DNA from: JAQBQB01 sp963846925
GTDB taxonomy: Bacteria > Gemmatimonadota > Gemmatimonadetes > Gemmatimonadales > Gemmatimonadaceae
Reading direction: 5' to 3'
Length of the DNA stretch: 64,000 nucleotides
Assembly (NCBI GenBank): GCA_963846925.1
Contig: CAWJXW010000016.1
Span: 62,001-126,000 of the forward strand
In this document: piece by piece, positions 46,977 to 55,315 of the stretch
How the letters are laid out: the number at the start of each line of letters is the position of its first letter
Numbering within the stretch: position 1 is the first letter of the stretch
The notes under the pieces: generated by a model
The model's database searches: none
The model's input: the letters and a program-made list of their open reading frames with translations, nothing else
What the model was told of the DNA's origin: nothing
Program-made: the position numbers and the translations under genes

Positions 46977-48116
46977 ATGACCTCCCCCACTCGAGAGGCG
47001 GCCGCGACGACGCCGTCACCCAAGACGCCGCTTGCGATTCTGACGCGGTGGGCGTGGTATGCCGCGCTCTGGACCACGATCGCCGCCCTGTTCACGGGCC
47101 TCTCGGCGCTGGTGTACGCGCTGATGAGCGGGTATGGCCACGGCCGCCCCGGTGGCCCGCCGCCGATCGCGGAATGGGCGGCGAACTTCGCGACGATGTT
47201 GGCCGACTGGTATCTCTGGGCGCTGTTCGCTCCGTTGGTATTCTGGTTGGGCGCCCGTATCTCGTTCACGGGGCGTGGCTGGCTCCGCGTGGTCGTCCCG
47301 CATCTGGTGCTGGGTGTGGCGATCGCGTTCGTCAAGCTCAGCGTTCGCTATTGGATTGGACGCGCCATTCCAACGTTGGCGGTGCAGTGGCCGGGTATTC
47401 TCGATACTCTGCCGACCAATGCGTTGGTCTACTGGTTGATTCTCGGCGTCGGGTATGCGCTCGACTACTATCGTCGCTTCCGAGACAGAGAGCTCAAAGC
47501 GGCGCAACTCGAATCGCGGCTGGCCCGGGCCCAGCTGGACGTGCTGCGCATGCAGCTCCATCCACATTTTCTGTTCAATACGCTGCACACCATCTCGGTT
47601 CTCGTGCGCGAGGGCGACAACGACACGGCCGACCGGGTCATCGCCCGCTTGAGCGAGCTGCTGCGCCTCTCGATCGACTTGGAAGCGACGAACGAGGTCC
47701 CCCTGTCGCGGGAGCTCGAGATCCTCTCGTCTTACCTGGACATTCAGCAGACGCGATTCCAAGAACGATTGCGCGTCTCGATCGACGTCGATGCCGACGC
47801 ACGCGACGGGCTGGTGCCGACGTTGATCCTACAGCCGTTGGTCGAGAACTCGATTCGTCATGGCATCGGGCCCCGAGAGACGGGCGGTCGCGTCGACATC
47901 GTCGGCCGGCGGGTCGGCGACCGCCTCGACATGACGATTCGCGATGACGGCCCAGGTATGACGACGAGCGTGCCCAATGGCTCGGGCGGCGTTGGGCTGG
48001 CGAATACGCGTGCGCGTCTCGAGCAGCTCTATGGAGGCGACCATCGGTTCGAATGCCGCAACGAAACCGCCGGGGGATTCACCGTTCTCGTCAGCGTGCC
48101 GTGGCGGCCGGCTTGA
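46977..48116 (+). CDS. LytS/YehU-type sensor histidine kinase
   Basis: Membrane histidine kinase of 379 residues. The N-terminal half carries four or so transmembrane helices (WAWYAALWTTIAALFTGLSA and three more). The kinase core is of the His_kinase type: QLHPHFLFNTLHTISVLV (phospho-His197), LSRELEILSSYLDIQQTRF, LVENSIRHGI, DDGPGM and GVGLANTRARLEQLYGG. Its partner is the divergent LytTR regulator. Only about 30-37 bases lie between their start codons. Confidence 0.92.
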   Translation: MTSPTREAAATTPSPKTPLAILTRWAWYAALWTTIAALFTGLSALVYALMSGYGHGRPGGPPPIAEWAANFATMLADWYLWALFAPLVFWLGARISFTGRGWLRVVVPHLVLGVAIAFVKLSVRYWIGRAIPTLAVQWPGILDTLPTNALVYWLILGVGYALDYYRRFRDRELKAAQLESRLARAQLDVLRMQLHPHFLFNTLHTISVLVREGDNDTADRVIARLSELLRLSIDLEATNEVPLSRELEILSSYLDIQQTRFQERLRVSIDVDADARDGLVPTLILQPLVENSIRHGIGPRETGGRVDIVGRRVGDRLDMTIRDDGPGMTTSVPNGSGGVGLANTRARLEQLYGGDHRFECRNETAGGFTVLVSVPWRPA

Positions 48117-48196
48117 ACCGGGGTCGAGACCGAATCGGGAAGGCAAGCGAGGCGGATGGCGCCGCCTGGAATCATGAATGACGAGGAACGGGCAAC

Positions 48197-48222
48197 AAAA
48201 AAAAAGGCCGCCTCACGCGGCC
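48197..48222 (-). terminator. Intrinsic terminator of tRNA-Gln
   Basis: GGCCGC-CTCAC-GCGGCC hairpin followed, on the minus strand, by nine T. It lies 48 bases downstream of the tRNA. Confidence 0.9.
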
Positions 48223-48269
48223 ACGTCTGGCTAGATCGTAATCTCCTTTGCTTACAGCAACTTAGAGAG

Positions 48270-48342
48270 TTGCCCCTCCTGGGATCGAACCAGGACTCTC
48301 CTGATCCAGAGTCAGGCGTGTTGCCAGTTACACCAAGGGGCA
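48270..48342 (-). tRNA. tRNA-Gln (anticodon CTG)
   Basis: On the minus strand, a 7-bp acceptor stem (TGCCCCT with AGGGGCA), a normal D arm, an anticodon stem CCTGA/TCAGG with loop CTCTGGA (anticodon CTG) and a T arm CCTGG-TTCGATC-CCAGG. The discriminator is A and CCA is not encoded. It is followed by a strong intrinsic terminator. Confidence 0.95.
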
Positions 48343-48493
48343 AAAATCGCCGTCTCCCTGACAGCGGAGCGGCGAAGATTTTGAGTATAGTTCACATAGC
48401 GCACCCGTTCAACCCTGATGGCGGCTCAACCCACCCACCAGAGTCTGGATCGGCGCCCGTCGCACGATCCGTAAACTCAACTTCGGCCGCCGT

Positions 48494-49879
48494 TTGCCAC
48501 CTCGCAACCGCACAGTCGGCATCCGTCGACGCCGCCCCTCGCTTGCCGTTCTCGCGTGGTCCGGCGCGGCGGCAGCGATCGTAGGCTGCTGTGCGCTCAC
48601 GGGCTGCTCCGACACCCTCCGCGGCCTCGGTCCTACCCCCGCGGTCGCCGAATCCCACGCCAATGAGCTGTTCGAATCAATCGCGGCCCGGTTCGACCGG
48701 GTCGAGCTCGAACCAAAATACGAGCAGTCTCGCCTCCGACTCATGCAGGCTGCGCTCGTCCCGTCGCGCGTCTTCGGCGACAGCTCCGTCTGGTCGCTCA
48801 TGCCGTCCGCCACGACCCGCCTTCTGCTCGTGCACGGCGCGACGGACGAGAGGACCGGGCGCTACCGGCTCGAGACCCGCGCGTCGCTCACGCCGATCAC
48901 CGGCGGCGGTGACACGCGTCACACGATGCAACTGCGGTCGATGGAGCCCGACGTCTATCGCTGGGACACCAACGTCGACATGGGCGTCGGCCCCATCTCG
49001 GCGGCCGAGGTGAGCAACCTCTTCGTCGCGCTCTTTCGCGCGGCTGAAGGACGAACCGAAGCGCAGGTGCGTGACGACTATCGCACCGCGTTTCCGCGCA
49101 CGTCGACGGTGTTCGGCCGTGGCTTCGCCATCGATTCGCTTCACGTCGCGCCCGCCCCCGGCGGCGGCACCAGCGTCTCCATCACCGCCGGCTTCCACGC
49201 CGAGACGATGCGCGAGTCGTACCCGGCGTTGGCGAAGTATCTCGAGAAGTATCTCGGTCCGGCGAAATACCACTTCACCCTCGCCGACAGGGACGGAACG
49301 CCGCTGCTCGACGTGGTGGGACGCGACCGTTTCGTCACCTTCCGTTATCGTGTGGCCGAGGGTCGGCTCGCGCCGCTCACCGGCCCGATCAAGCCGTGGT
49401 CCGACACGCTGCGGCTCACGTCGGACATCAAGATGAAGGTGAAGCTGTTCAACGTCGGGTTCCACCAGCTGGTGACCGACTTCGTGATCTCCAACGTCGG
49501 CCACGAGCGCGCGATCTCGATCATCGCGCAGCGTGAGCCTGAGTGGGATCTGCCGCTCGTCACCGAGCGGTTGATTCGGACACCGCTTCACCGGCCGTTC
49601 CTCGGCCAGGGATCGCTGTTCCAACTGTCGGTGCGCGACACCGCGGGCGGCCAGACGGTCTTCGCGCGCCGCACGCGATTCGACGTCCAGGAGAGCACGA
49701 TCGCCCGCTTTCTTGGCTCGCTGGCCGGCCGCATGATGAGCGACCTCGATGCGACCGTCGAAGCCGAGGAAGACCGATTTCTTCGCGACGGTTTCGTGGC
49801 GATGCAGGCCGACCTGAAGACGGCCGCCCGCGCCTGGCACCCCCGCGAGGACGGCGGGGCGGAACGGCCGGATCGCTGA
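48494..49879 (+). CDS. Lipoprotein of unknown function
   Basis: A 461-residue exported protein. The start is TTG at 48494, as no ATG or GTG lies before the signal peptide (SLAVLAWSGAAAAIVGCCAL), which ends in a lipobox-like LTGCSD. The rest is mixed alpha/beta and shows no known motif; phrases such as YRLETRASLTPITGGGD, DVYRWDTNVDMGVGPISAAE and KVKLFNVGFHQLVTDFVISN may help a database search. No frame breaks. A single gene with no obvious partner. Confidence 0.7.
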   Translation: MPPRNRTVGIRRRRPSLAVLAWSGAAAAIVGCCALTGCSDTLRGLGPTPAVAESHANELFESIAARFDRVELEPKYEQSRLRLMQAALVPSRVFGDSSVWSLMPSATTRLLLVHGATDERTGRYRLETRASLTPITGGGDTRHTMQLRSMEPDVYRWDTNVDMGVGPISAAEVSNLFVALFRAAEGRTEAQVRDDYRTAFPRTSTVFGRGFAIDSLHVAPAPGGGTSVSITAGFHAETMRESYPALAKYLEKYLGPAKYHFTLADRDGTPLLDVVGRDRFVTFRYRVAEGRLAPLTGPIKPWSDTLRLTSDIKMKVKLFNVGFHQLVTDFVISNVGHERAISIIAQREPEWDLPLVTERLIRTPLHRPFLGQGSLFQLSVRDTAGGQTVFARRTRFDVQESTIARFLGSLAGRMMSDLDATVEAEEDRFLRDGFVAMQADLKTAARAWHPREDGGAERPDR

Positions 49880-50066
49880 CGCCCGCACTGGCGAGCTCGG
49901 CTTCTATTAGAAATTCATCATTATCCTTCGTTGCGCGGCGGCGTTCCTGGCGTTACCGTGTGGCGCGCACGTGCGCGGCACATCGAGCGGGTCTGGCGAC
50001 GCGGCATGATCCTCGACGGGCACATCCAATTCAGCTGTCGCACGTGCCGACTTCGCGGAGGGCGAT

Positions 50067-50444
50067 ATGCTGGTCCTTTTCGGCGGCGGCGACGGCGGCG
50101 GATTTTGGGTGGGTCCCGACGGCAAGCTCCATCCCATTCCACCCTACGGCCCGGACATCCTGCGCCAGCTCCGAGCGGTGAGCGCGCTCGTGGACGTGGC
50201 AGCGCACGACGAAGGCACGTTCAGGAAGGAGGCCGAGGCGCTCGCCGAGCGACTGTCGGCGACCGTGATCCCGGAAGTCACGAAGTTCGCGGGAGCGACG
50301 CAGCTTGGCGACAGCTCGATCGCGTTCGTCGATGGAGACGACGGCTTTGTGTGCGGATCGACCGGCAAACGTCCGATCCCGATTCCGCACCATGTTTTCG
50401 GGAACGTCTTCTCGCCGGTGAGGGCGCAACCGGCCCAGGTCTAG
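50067..50444 (+). CDS. Small protein of unknown function
   Basis: A 125-residue soluble protein. The N-terminus FGGGDGGGFWVGPDGKLHP is Gly-rich with a clear WVGPDGK turn, and later parts read RQLRAVSALVDVA and TFRKEAEALAERLSATVIPE. The C-terminus has GFVCGSTGKRPIPIPHHVF. I do not recognise a family. A GGAGGG ribosome site precedes the start at 50067. Confidence 0.6.
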   Translation: MLVLFGGGDGGGFWVGPDGKLHPIPPYGPDILRQLRAVSALVDVAAHDEGTFRKEAEALAERLSATVIPEVTKFAGATQLGDSSIAFVDGDDGFVCGSTGKRPIPIPHHVFGNVFSPVRAQPAQV

Positions 50445-50536
50445 CGGACGAGATCCCACCCGCGGCGCGGACCCCTGCCATTCTGGACCGCGTCGTCGAG
50501 GCGGGTACGGCTTTGCGCTCGAAATCAGTGTCGGAC

Positions 50537-50646
50537 GTCTGACGTCTGATATCAGACCCGGCGTGACGGGGAGGGGCTCCAACCTTCATTGGCCTCCTCC
50601 GCGCAACGCAGCTCTGATGTCCGATGTCAGAAATCAGACCTCAGAC
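50537..50646. repeat. Intergenic inverted repeat with iterated GTCTGA word
   Basis: A 17-base arm at 50537-50553 pairs with 50630-50646 with two mismatches. The word GTCTGA is iterated in each arm. Nested in the left arm is a perfect 14-base palindrome, GTCTGATATCAGAC (50544-50557). It occupies part of the 485-bp gap between a hypothetical gene and tRNA-Ala, where I see no gene. Confidence 0.65.
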
Positions 50647-50716
50647 TTCGAGCGCAAGCCGATACATCCACCAGGCGCCTCGAAGCCGGATTGGCCCATC
50701 ACCCGATTGGCCCATC

Positions 50717-50753
50717 AAAAAAGAAAACGCCACCAAGCCTTGAGCTGGTGGCG
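50717..50753 (-). terminator. Intrinsic terminator of tRNA-Ala
   Basis: On the minus strand, CGCCACCA pairs with TGGTGGCG across a 10-base loop, followed by TTTTCTTTTTT. It is about 180 bases downstream of the tRNA. Confidence 0.85.
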
Positions 50754-50929
50754 CCGCGCCTACCTGGGTGGGCCCTCCGGAGTTGCCTCGCTCGCCGTCA
50801 TTGGAACTCTGCGTCCTACCGATCGGCGGCGGGCATATATCCGAAGGTCGATTCTAGCGAGAACCGTGCCCTATTGTCCCATCCTACGTACGACCCGCGG
50901 CGGAAGTGTCACCACACCGCGTCCTTCCA

Positions 50930-51002
50930 TGGAGCTGACCGGGATCGAACCGGTGACCTCTGCAGTGCGATTGCAGCGCTCTCCCAGCTGAGCTACAGCC
51001 CC
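50930..51002 (-). tRNA. tRNA-Ala (anticodon CGC)
   Basis: On the minus strand, acceptor GGGGCTG with CAGCTCC (one G-U pair), D arm AGCTCAGCTGGGAGAGCG, anticodon stem CTGCA/TGCAG with loop ATCGCAC (anticodon CGC) and T arm CCGG-TTCGATC-CCGG. The discriminator is A and CCA is not encoded. Confidence 0.95.
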
Positions 51003-51026
51003 CTTCCGACTTCGCCCCATGGAAAA

Positions 51027-51047
51027 GGCCCCGCAGGTCGCGGGGCC
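51027..51047 (-). promoter_or_regulatory. Hairpin just upstream of tRNA-Ala
   Basis: An 8-bp stem, GGCCCCGC and GCGGGGCC with loop AGGTC, lies 24 bases before the tRNA on its own strand and is followed by TTTT. It could be a weak terminator for minus-strand transcription entering from the right. Confidence 0.5.
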
Positions 51048-51133
51048 GCCTCCCACAAGACCTAAAACTAGAAGGCGACTGCGCTTGCGTCAAGTTGACT
51101 TGCGAGCGCGCAAGAGGTAACACACTGGCGTGG

Positions 51134-51183
51134 CAGTTCTCCGCACCCCGAACCCCTCACTCGTCCCAGTTCTCCGCACCCCG
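51134..51183. repeat. Direct repeat in pyrimidine-rich spacer
   Basis: A 17-base word, CAGTTCTCCGCACCCCG, occurs at 51134-51150 and 51167-51183. Further CCGCACCCC pieces follow to 51200. It lies directly before the dehydratase start and is part of the iterated-word elements of this window. Confidence 0.65.
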
Positions 51184-51205
51184 CCCCCGCACCCCGCACC
51201 CGTCC

Positions 51206-52168
51206 GTGTTCCGAGATCTAAGAGCCGCCGACGTCATCGCCGCCGCCGACCGCATCCGACCACTCATCCGTCGCACGCCGCTCATCCGCAGCGAAGCGTT
51301 GAGCGCGATCGCCGGTGGCGACGTCTACTTCAAGCTCGAGAACCGGCAGATCACGGGCTCGTTCAAGCTGCGCGGCGCGCTGAACGTATTGGCGACTCTT
51401 CCCCTCGACGCACGCGCTCGAGGCGTCGTCGCGTCGTCGGCCGGCAACCATGGACTAGGCGTCGCACACGCGGCCAAACACTTCGGCACTCACGCGACGA
51501 TCTTCGTCCCGAGCAACGCCCCGCAGGTGAAGCGCGACGGCATCACGGCCCTCGGCGCCACGATCGACACGTCGCAGCCTCACTACGACGCGGCGATGGA
51601 CGCGGCGAAGGGCTTTGCGGCGCACCACGGGGCGACGTTCATCAACCCATGCCTCGGCGACATGCTGCTCGCCGGACAGGGGACGGTTGCCCTCGAGATC
51701 CTCGGCGATCTTCCCAACTTGCAGACACTCGTCGTGAACGTGGGCGGGGGCGGGCTACTCGGCGGATGCGGGACGCTGCTGCGCGCCGTGGCCCCGCACG
51801 TTCGCATCGCCGCGGCGCAAAGCGTGAACACGGCGGCGATGTCGCGGTCGTTGGCGGCGGGTCGACTGGTGGAGATCGAAAATCTTCCGACGCTCGCCGA
51901 GGGCTTGGCGGGTCAAATCGACGAGGAGGGGCTCGACATCGGCCGCCACGCGATCGACGACATGGCGACGCTCGAGGAGGAGGAGATCGGGAAGGCGATC
52001 GCCTGGCTCTGGTCGACGCACGGCGAGCGCGTCGAGGGCGCCGGCGCGTGTGCGGCCGGTGCGGTACTGTTTCGCAAGCTTCAATCGATCAAGACGCCCG
52101 CCGCGATCGTCGTCAGCGGCGGGAACATCGACGACGCCAAGCTCGAAGCGGCCCGACGGCACGCCTAG
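51206..52168 (+). CDS. PLP-dependent serine/threonine dehydratase-like enzyme
   Basis: Fold-type II PLP enzyme of about 320 residues, probably a threonine/serine ammonia-lyase or serine racemase-like enzyme. The PLP lysine lies in ITGSFKLRGALN. Substrate-binding ASSAGNHGLGVAHAAKHFG and the phosphate loop VNVGGGGLLGGCG are clear. The start is probably GTG at 51206, before FRDLRAADVIAAADR; an earlier ATG at 51095 would add a repeat-derived, unlikely N-terminus. No regulatory ACT domain is present, which fits a catabolic (unregulated) enzyme. The product is alpha-ketobutyrate or pyruvate plus ammonia. Confidence 0.88.
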   Translation: MFRDLRAADVIAAADRIRPLIRRTPLIRSEALSAIAGGDVYFKLENRQITGSFKLRGALNVLATLPLDARARGVVASSAGNHGLGVAHAAKHFGTHATIFVPSNAPQVKRDGITALGATIDTSQPHYDAAMDAAKGFAAHHGATFINPCLGDMLLAGQGTVALEILGDLPNLQTLVVNVGGGGLLGGCGTLLRAVAPHVRIAAAQSVNTAAMSRSLAAGRLVEIENLPTLAEGLAGQIDEEGLDIGRHAIDDMATLEEEEIGKAIAWLWSTHGERVEGAGACAAGAVLFRKLQSIKTPAAIVVSGGNIDDAKLEAARRHA

Positions 52169-52204
52169 GCGCGCCGTCCCCGGCTTCGAGTTGGCTTCGA
52201 ACGA

Positions 52205-52699
52205 CTATCGGAACTCGCGCGTGATCAGGCCCGACGCGCGGCGCTCGTTGCCGAGCGAGGTGCCACGCGAGCCGTGTGCGTCGGCCGTGTTGTTTTCCGC
52301 GTGGCCGCCGATCGCGACTTCACGATCGCTCTCCAAACCGCCCGGATGGTGCTGGAAGCGCGACTCGATCGACGCGCCGTGCGACGACGTCGCGGACGCG
52401 TTGCTTCGGTTGCGCGACTGACCACGGGCCTCGCCGCCACGGCGTCCGATGGCCGCCATGTGCTCGCGATTCCGGCTGACGGCGACGCCGCCCTTGCGAC
52501 CAGCTTCGCGCGCCTCGCCCGAGTCGAACTCGTGGGCCGTACCCTTGGCATGAGCGGCCTTCCCGCCCTTGCTCGCGATCTCACGTTGCTTGCTGCGGTC
52601 CATCGACGCGAATCCGCGATTGCTCCGCGTTCGAGCGCTTCCGGATGTTCCGGTTCCGCCGGTCGTCGTCGAGCGATCCTCGTTGGTCTTGTTCGGCAT
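52205..52699 (-). CDS. KGG-repeat stress protein
   Basis: Hydrophilic 164-residue protein with glycine-rich KGG motifs (MDRSKQREIASKGGKAAHAK, AREAGRKGGVAVSRNREHM and AAIGRRGGEARGQSR). Such repeats occur in GsiB/KGG general-stress proteins, linked to desiccation and starvation. The rest is low complexity (Ser, Asn, His, Gly). A strong ribosome site (AGGAGGAG) precedes the start at 52699. It is divergent from ribonuclease Z and converges on the dehydratase. Confidence 0.9.
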   Translation of the reverse strand: MPNKTNEDRSTTTGGTGTSGSARTRSNRGFASMDRSKQREIASKGGKAAHAKGTAHEFDSGEAREAGRKGGVAVSRNREHMAAIGRRGGEARGQSRNRSNASATSSHGASIESRFQHHPGGLESDREVAIGGHAENNTADAHGSRGTSLGNERRASGLITREFR

Positions 52700-52867
52700 T
52701 CCAACTCCTCCTGAATGAGTGGCTTTGGCTATAGCAGCCCTTCAGTTACCGGCCACCGTCGACCGATTCAGTGCAAATGGCTTGCCGCTAGCGGCCCCGA
52801 CAGGGAACCGCATAGGAGGTGTAGTCCCAGCAAGAACAGTTCCACCTCACGGCTATATTCACCGACC

Positions 52868-53788
52868 ATGTCGCTGACAGTGCACCTCCTTGGAACCTCC
52901 GCGTCGCGTCCGACCGTCGAGCGCAACGTCGCCTCGCTCGCGCTCCACCGCGAAGGCGAGACGCTGATGTTCGATTGCGGCGAAGGCACTCAGCGTCAGA
53001 TGATGCGATACGGGATCTCGTTCTCTCTCCAAGACATCTTCTTTACCCACATGCACGCCGACCACCTGCTCGGCGTGATCGGTTTGATCCGAACCATGGC
53101 CCTTCAGGGCCGCACCGAGTCCCTCCGTCTCTGGGGACCCAAGGGGACCGCCAGAGTCCTCAAACGCGTGGAGAGCCTCGGCTTCGAGCGCGCCACCTTT
53201 CCCGTCGAGATCCTCGAGCTGGACGACGGTCAGAACATCCAACGCACGGGCTACGCCATCCGCGCGTTTGCCGTCGACCATCGCGGTGCGATGTCCATCG
53301 GCTTCGCGATCGTCGAAGAAGAACGCAAAGGCCGATTCAATCCGGACAAAGCACGTGCACTCGGAATTCCCGAAGGACCACAGTGGGGAAGATTGCATCG
53401 CGGATTATCTGTAACATTGGACGATGGTCGTACGGTCGAGTCGTCGGAGCTCGTGGGAGCGAAAAGATCGGGGCGAACGGTGGTCATCACCGGTGACACG
53501 CGCCCGTGCGCCGCGACCATCGATGCGTCGCGCGGCGCCGACCTCCTGATTCACGAAGCGACGTTCGGCGACGAGGAAGCCGAGCGGGCGATCGAGACCG
53601 GCCATTCCACCGCGCGCGAAGCCGCGCAGATCGCGTGCGAGGCCGGCGTCCGGCGCCTCGTTCTCACGCACTTCTCCGCGAGATACTCGCGCGACGCGTC
53701 CGACCTCGAGGAGCAGGCGAGGGCCGTGTTTCCCAATACGGTGATCGGGAAAGATGGGATGGAGCTCGAGGTACCCTTCCGCGATTAG
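52868..53788 (+). CDS. rnz: Ribonuclease Z
   Basis: Metallo-beta-lactamase-fold endonuclease that trims tRNA 3' ends. It has all the hallmarks: LGTSASRPTVERN, FDCGEGTQRQMM, the metal motif THMHADHLLG, DHRGAMSIGF and TGDTRP (metal-bridging Asp), HEATFGDEE and LTHFSARYS (His). 306 residues is the usual bacterial length. Both tRNA genes of this window lack an encoded CCA, consistent with 3'-end trimming before CCA addition. Start ATG at 52868. The gene is intact. Confidence 0.95.
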   Translation: MSLTVHLLGTSASRPTVERNVASLALHREGETLMFDCGEGTQRQMMRYGISFSLQDIFFTHMHADHLLGVIGLIRTMALQGRTESLRLWGPKGTARVLKRVESLGFERATFPVEILELDDGQNIQRTGYAIRAFAVDHRGAMSIGFAIVEEERKGRFNPDKARALGIPEGPQWGRLHRGLSVTLDDGRTVESSELVGAKRSGRTVVITGDTRPCAATIDASRGADLLIHEATFGDEEAERAIETGHSTAREAAQIACEAGVRRLVLTHFSARYSRDASDLEEQARAVFPNTVIGKDGMELEVPFRD

Positions 53789-53789
53789 G

Positions 53790-53968
53790 TGCGAGCTCGC
53801 AGCTGCGAGCTCGGAGCTGTCAGCGGTGCGCTCGGGTCACGCTTCGCCGAGCGGGCATCTCGGAGGCGGAAGCGAGTCCTGCCTCGAGCATGAGCCTGAG
53901 CAGGAGCCATGAGCAAAGGCCGACGGCGCAAGCAGTTCGGCTCAAGGCTCTTGCTCAAGCTCCCGCTC
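53790..53968. repeat. Intergenic palindromes with iterated GAGC words
   Basis: Just after the ribonuclease Z stop is a perfect 12-base palindrome, TGCGAGCTCGCA (53790-53801), followed by more GAGCTCGGAGCTG. Farther on, 29-base arms at 53886-53914 and 53940-53968 match in 24 positions when one is reverse-complemented, with a 25-base loop. Each arm iterates GAGC(N)TGAGC-like words about four times. The whole stretch lies between convergent genes and contains no supported gene. Confidence 0.75.
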
Positions 53969-54042
53969 ACGGCGGGCTTGCGCCAACGCGGCGATGTTCG
54001 AAAGGCGCGTTGACGCCGTCAAGGCGGGCGCGTTGCGGCGCG

Positions 54043-54339
54043 TTATCCGAGAAGCTTGCTCTCGCCGATGATTGCATCCGGCCGGGAGACTTTCATCGAC
54101 CGCCGGTACAGCTTCGCGAGATCGTCATCGGTCAACGACTCGAGGACCTTGCCCTTCACGAGCCGCGAAGTCACGCTCCGCGCCTCGGGGCCGTTGCTGA
54201 TGTACCACGCGTACCGGTCCGTCTTCCCGCTCTTTCCCCCGGGATGATAGAACAGGACCATCGCGTTGCTGGAGCCCGGGAGATCCACGTCGACGACCCA
54301 GAGGATGCCGTCGGGAGAACGCCACGTTCTTGGACGCAT
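54043..54339 (-). CDS. Small protein of unknown function
   Basis: A 98-residue protein, probably cytoplasmic. It reads RTWRSPDGILWVVDVDLPG, NAMVLFYHPGGKSGKTDRYA, WYISNGPEARSVTSRLVK and LTDDDLAKLYRRSMKVSRPD. The first half looks like a small beta sheet and the last third is helical. No family recognised. It ends 75 bases after the long GAGC palindrome. No ribosome site is obvious before ATG 54339. Confidence 0.6.
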   Translation of the reverse strand: MRPRTWRSPDGILWVVDVDLPGSSNAMVLFYHPGGKSGKTDRYAWYISNGPEARSVTSRLVKGKVLESLTDDDLAKLYRRSMKVSRPDAIIGESKLLG

Positions 54340-54392
54340 TTCGTTATTTGTGTTTTTGGATTCAGCCCGGCGTCAGCGCTCGGGCCGAAGGT

Positions 54393-54794
54393 TCAAACGG
54401 CGACGGCGGGTGCGAGCGGTTGACGTCCGGCGTAGCCGGCGTCGAGCTCGTGCCAGAATTGAACCTGGGGCTCGCCGAGGTGCCAGCACAAGAGCACCAC
54501 GCGTCCCTCGAAATCGCTCGGGAAATCCACCAGCCCGAGTCGCGGATCCTTGAGCTGGATTCCGAGCTCCTCGAGCTCGCGCTGATACCCATCGAGCTCG
54601 CGCGCGTAGGCCTGCGCCTGGCGCTCGAGATTTTCGGCGCGGTTGCGCGAGTCCTCGGCGCGGTTGGTCGACGCGACGAGGTCCAGCTCGAGGATCGTCT
54701 CACGCCATTTGCGATGCTGCCGCACGACGTCTTCGACGATCTTGCGAACTAGCGGGAGGGTTCGATTGGCCTGGTCGACCGTGAACAGTTGCAT
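54393..54794 (-). CDS. DUF2203 family protein
   Basis: A 133-residue coiled-coil protein of the DUF2203 family. FTVDQANRTLPLVRKIVED, then a helical middle (RAEDSRNRAENLERQAQAYA) and GIQLKDPRLGLVDFPSDFEG, VLLCWHLGEPQVQFWHELD match the family's characteristic N- and C-terminal blocks. The function is unknown; members often occur beside tRNA or metabolic genes. It is 15 bases downstream of the thioesterase gene, so the two are probably one operon. Confidence 0.9.
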   Translation of the reverse strand: MQLFTVDQANRTLPLVRKIVEDVVRQHRKWRETILELDLVASTNRAEDSRNRAENLERQAQAYARELDGYQRELEELGIQLKDPRLGLVDFPSDFEGRVVLLCWHLGEPQVQFWHELDAGYAGRQPLAPAVAV

Positions 54795-54808
54795 GTCTGT
54801 CGTTCGTG

Positions 54809-55315
54809 CTATCCGTTCGGTAATGCGTGTTCGGTGGTGCGCGCTTCCGCTTCTCTTTCCTCGAGCCGTCGCCGCCGGCGTTCCTTGGCGGCCGCCCAGC
54901 GCCGCTTCTCGTCCGGGGTTTCCGGCACGAGCCCGGGCACTTCGATGGGACGACCGTTTCGGTCCACGGCAACGAACGTGAGGTAGCACGAGTTGGTGTG
55001 CCGCCGCCGGCCAGTCAGCAGGTCCTCGGCTTCAACCCGGACGCCGACCTCCATCGAGGTGCGCCCCACCCAGTTGACGCTGGCTTTCATGACCAAGAGG
55101 TCGCCGAGATGAATTGGCTCGCGAAAGTCGACGCGGTCGATCGAGGCCGTGACCACCCCCGCCCGGCTGTGCCTGAACGCGGCGATCGCCGCCGTCTTGT
55201 CCATCATCGAAAGAATCACGCCGCCGAACACGTGTCCCATATTGTTGGCGTGCTGGGGCAGCATGAGCTCGGAGGATTCGTGCAGGCTGTCGCGGACGGC
55301 CTTGGCTTGTGTCAT
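54809..55315 (-). CDS. Acyl-CoA thioesterase (hotdog fold, YciA-like)
   Basis: A 168-residue hotdog-fold thioesterase that hydrolyses acyl-CoA. Typical segments are MLPQHANNMGHVFGGVILSM (with the catalytic Asp region in SMMDKTAAIAA), ASIDRVDFREPIHLGDLLVM, RTSMEVGVRVEAEDLLTG and CYLTFVAVDRNGRPIEVPGL. The C-terminal RRRRRLEEREAEART tail is a helical extension. The start ATG at 55315 is followed directly by the reading frame TQAKAVRDSLHESSE. Upstream lies a frameshifted lipoprotein gene whose end overlaps or touches this start. Confidence 0.9.
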   Translation of the reverse strand: MTQAKAVRDSLHESSELMLPQHANNMGHVFGGVILSMMDKTAAIAAFRHSRAGVVTASIDRVDFREPIHLGDLLVMKASVNWVGRTSMEVGVRVEAEDLLTGRRRHTNSCYLTFVAVDRNGRPIEVPGLVPETPDEKRRWAAAKERRRRRLEEREAEARTTEHALPNG

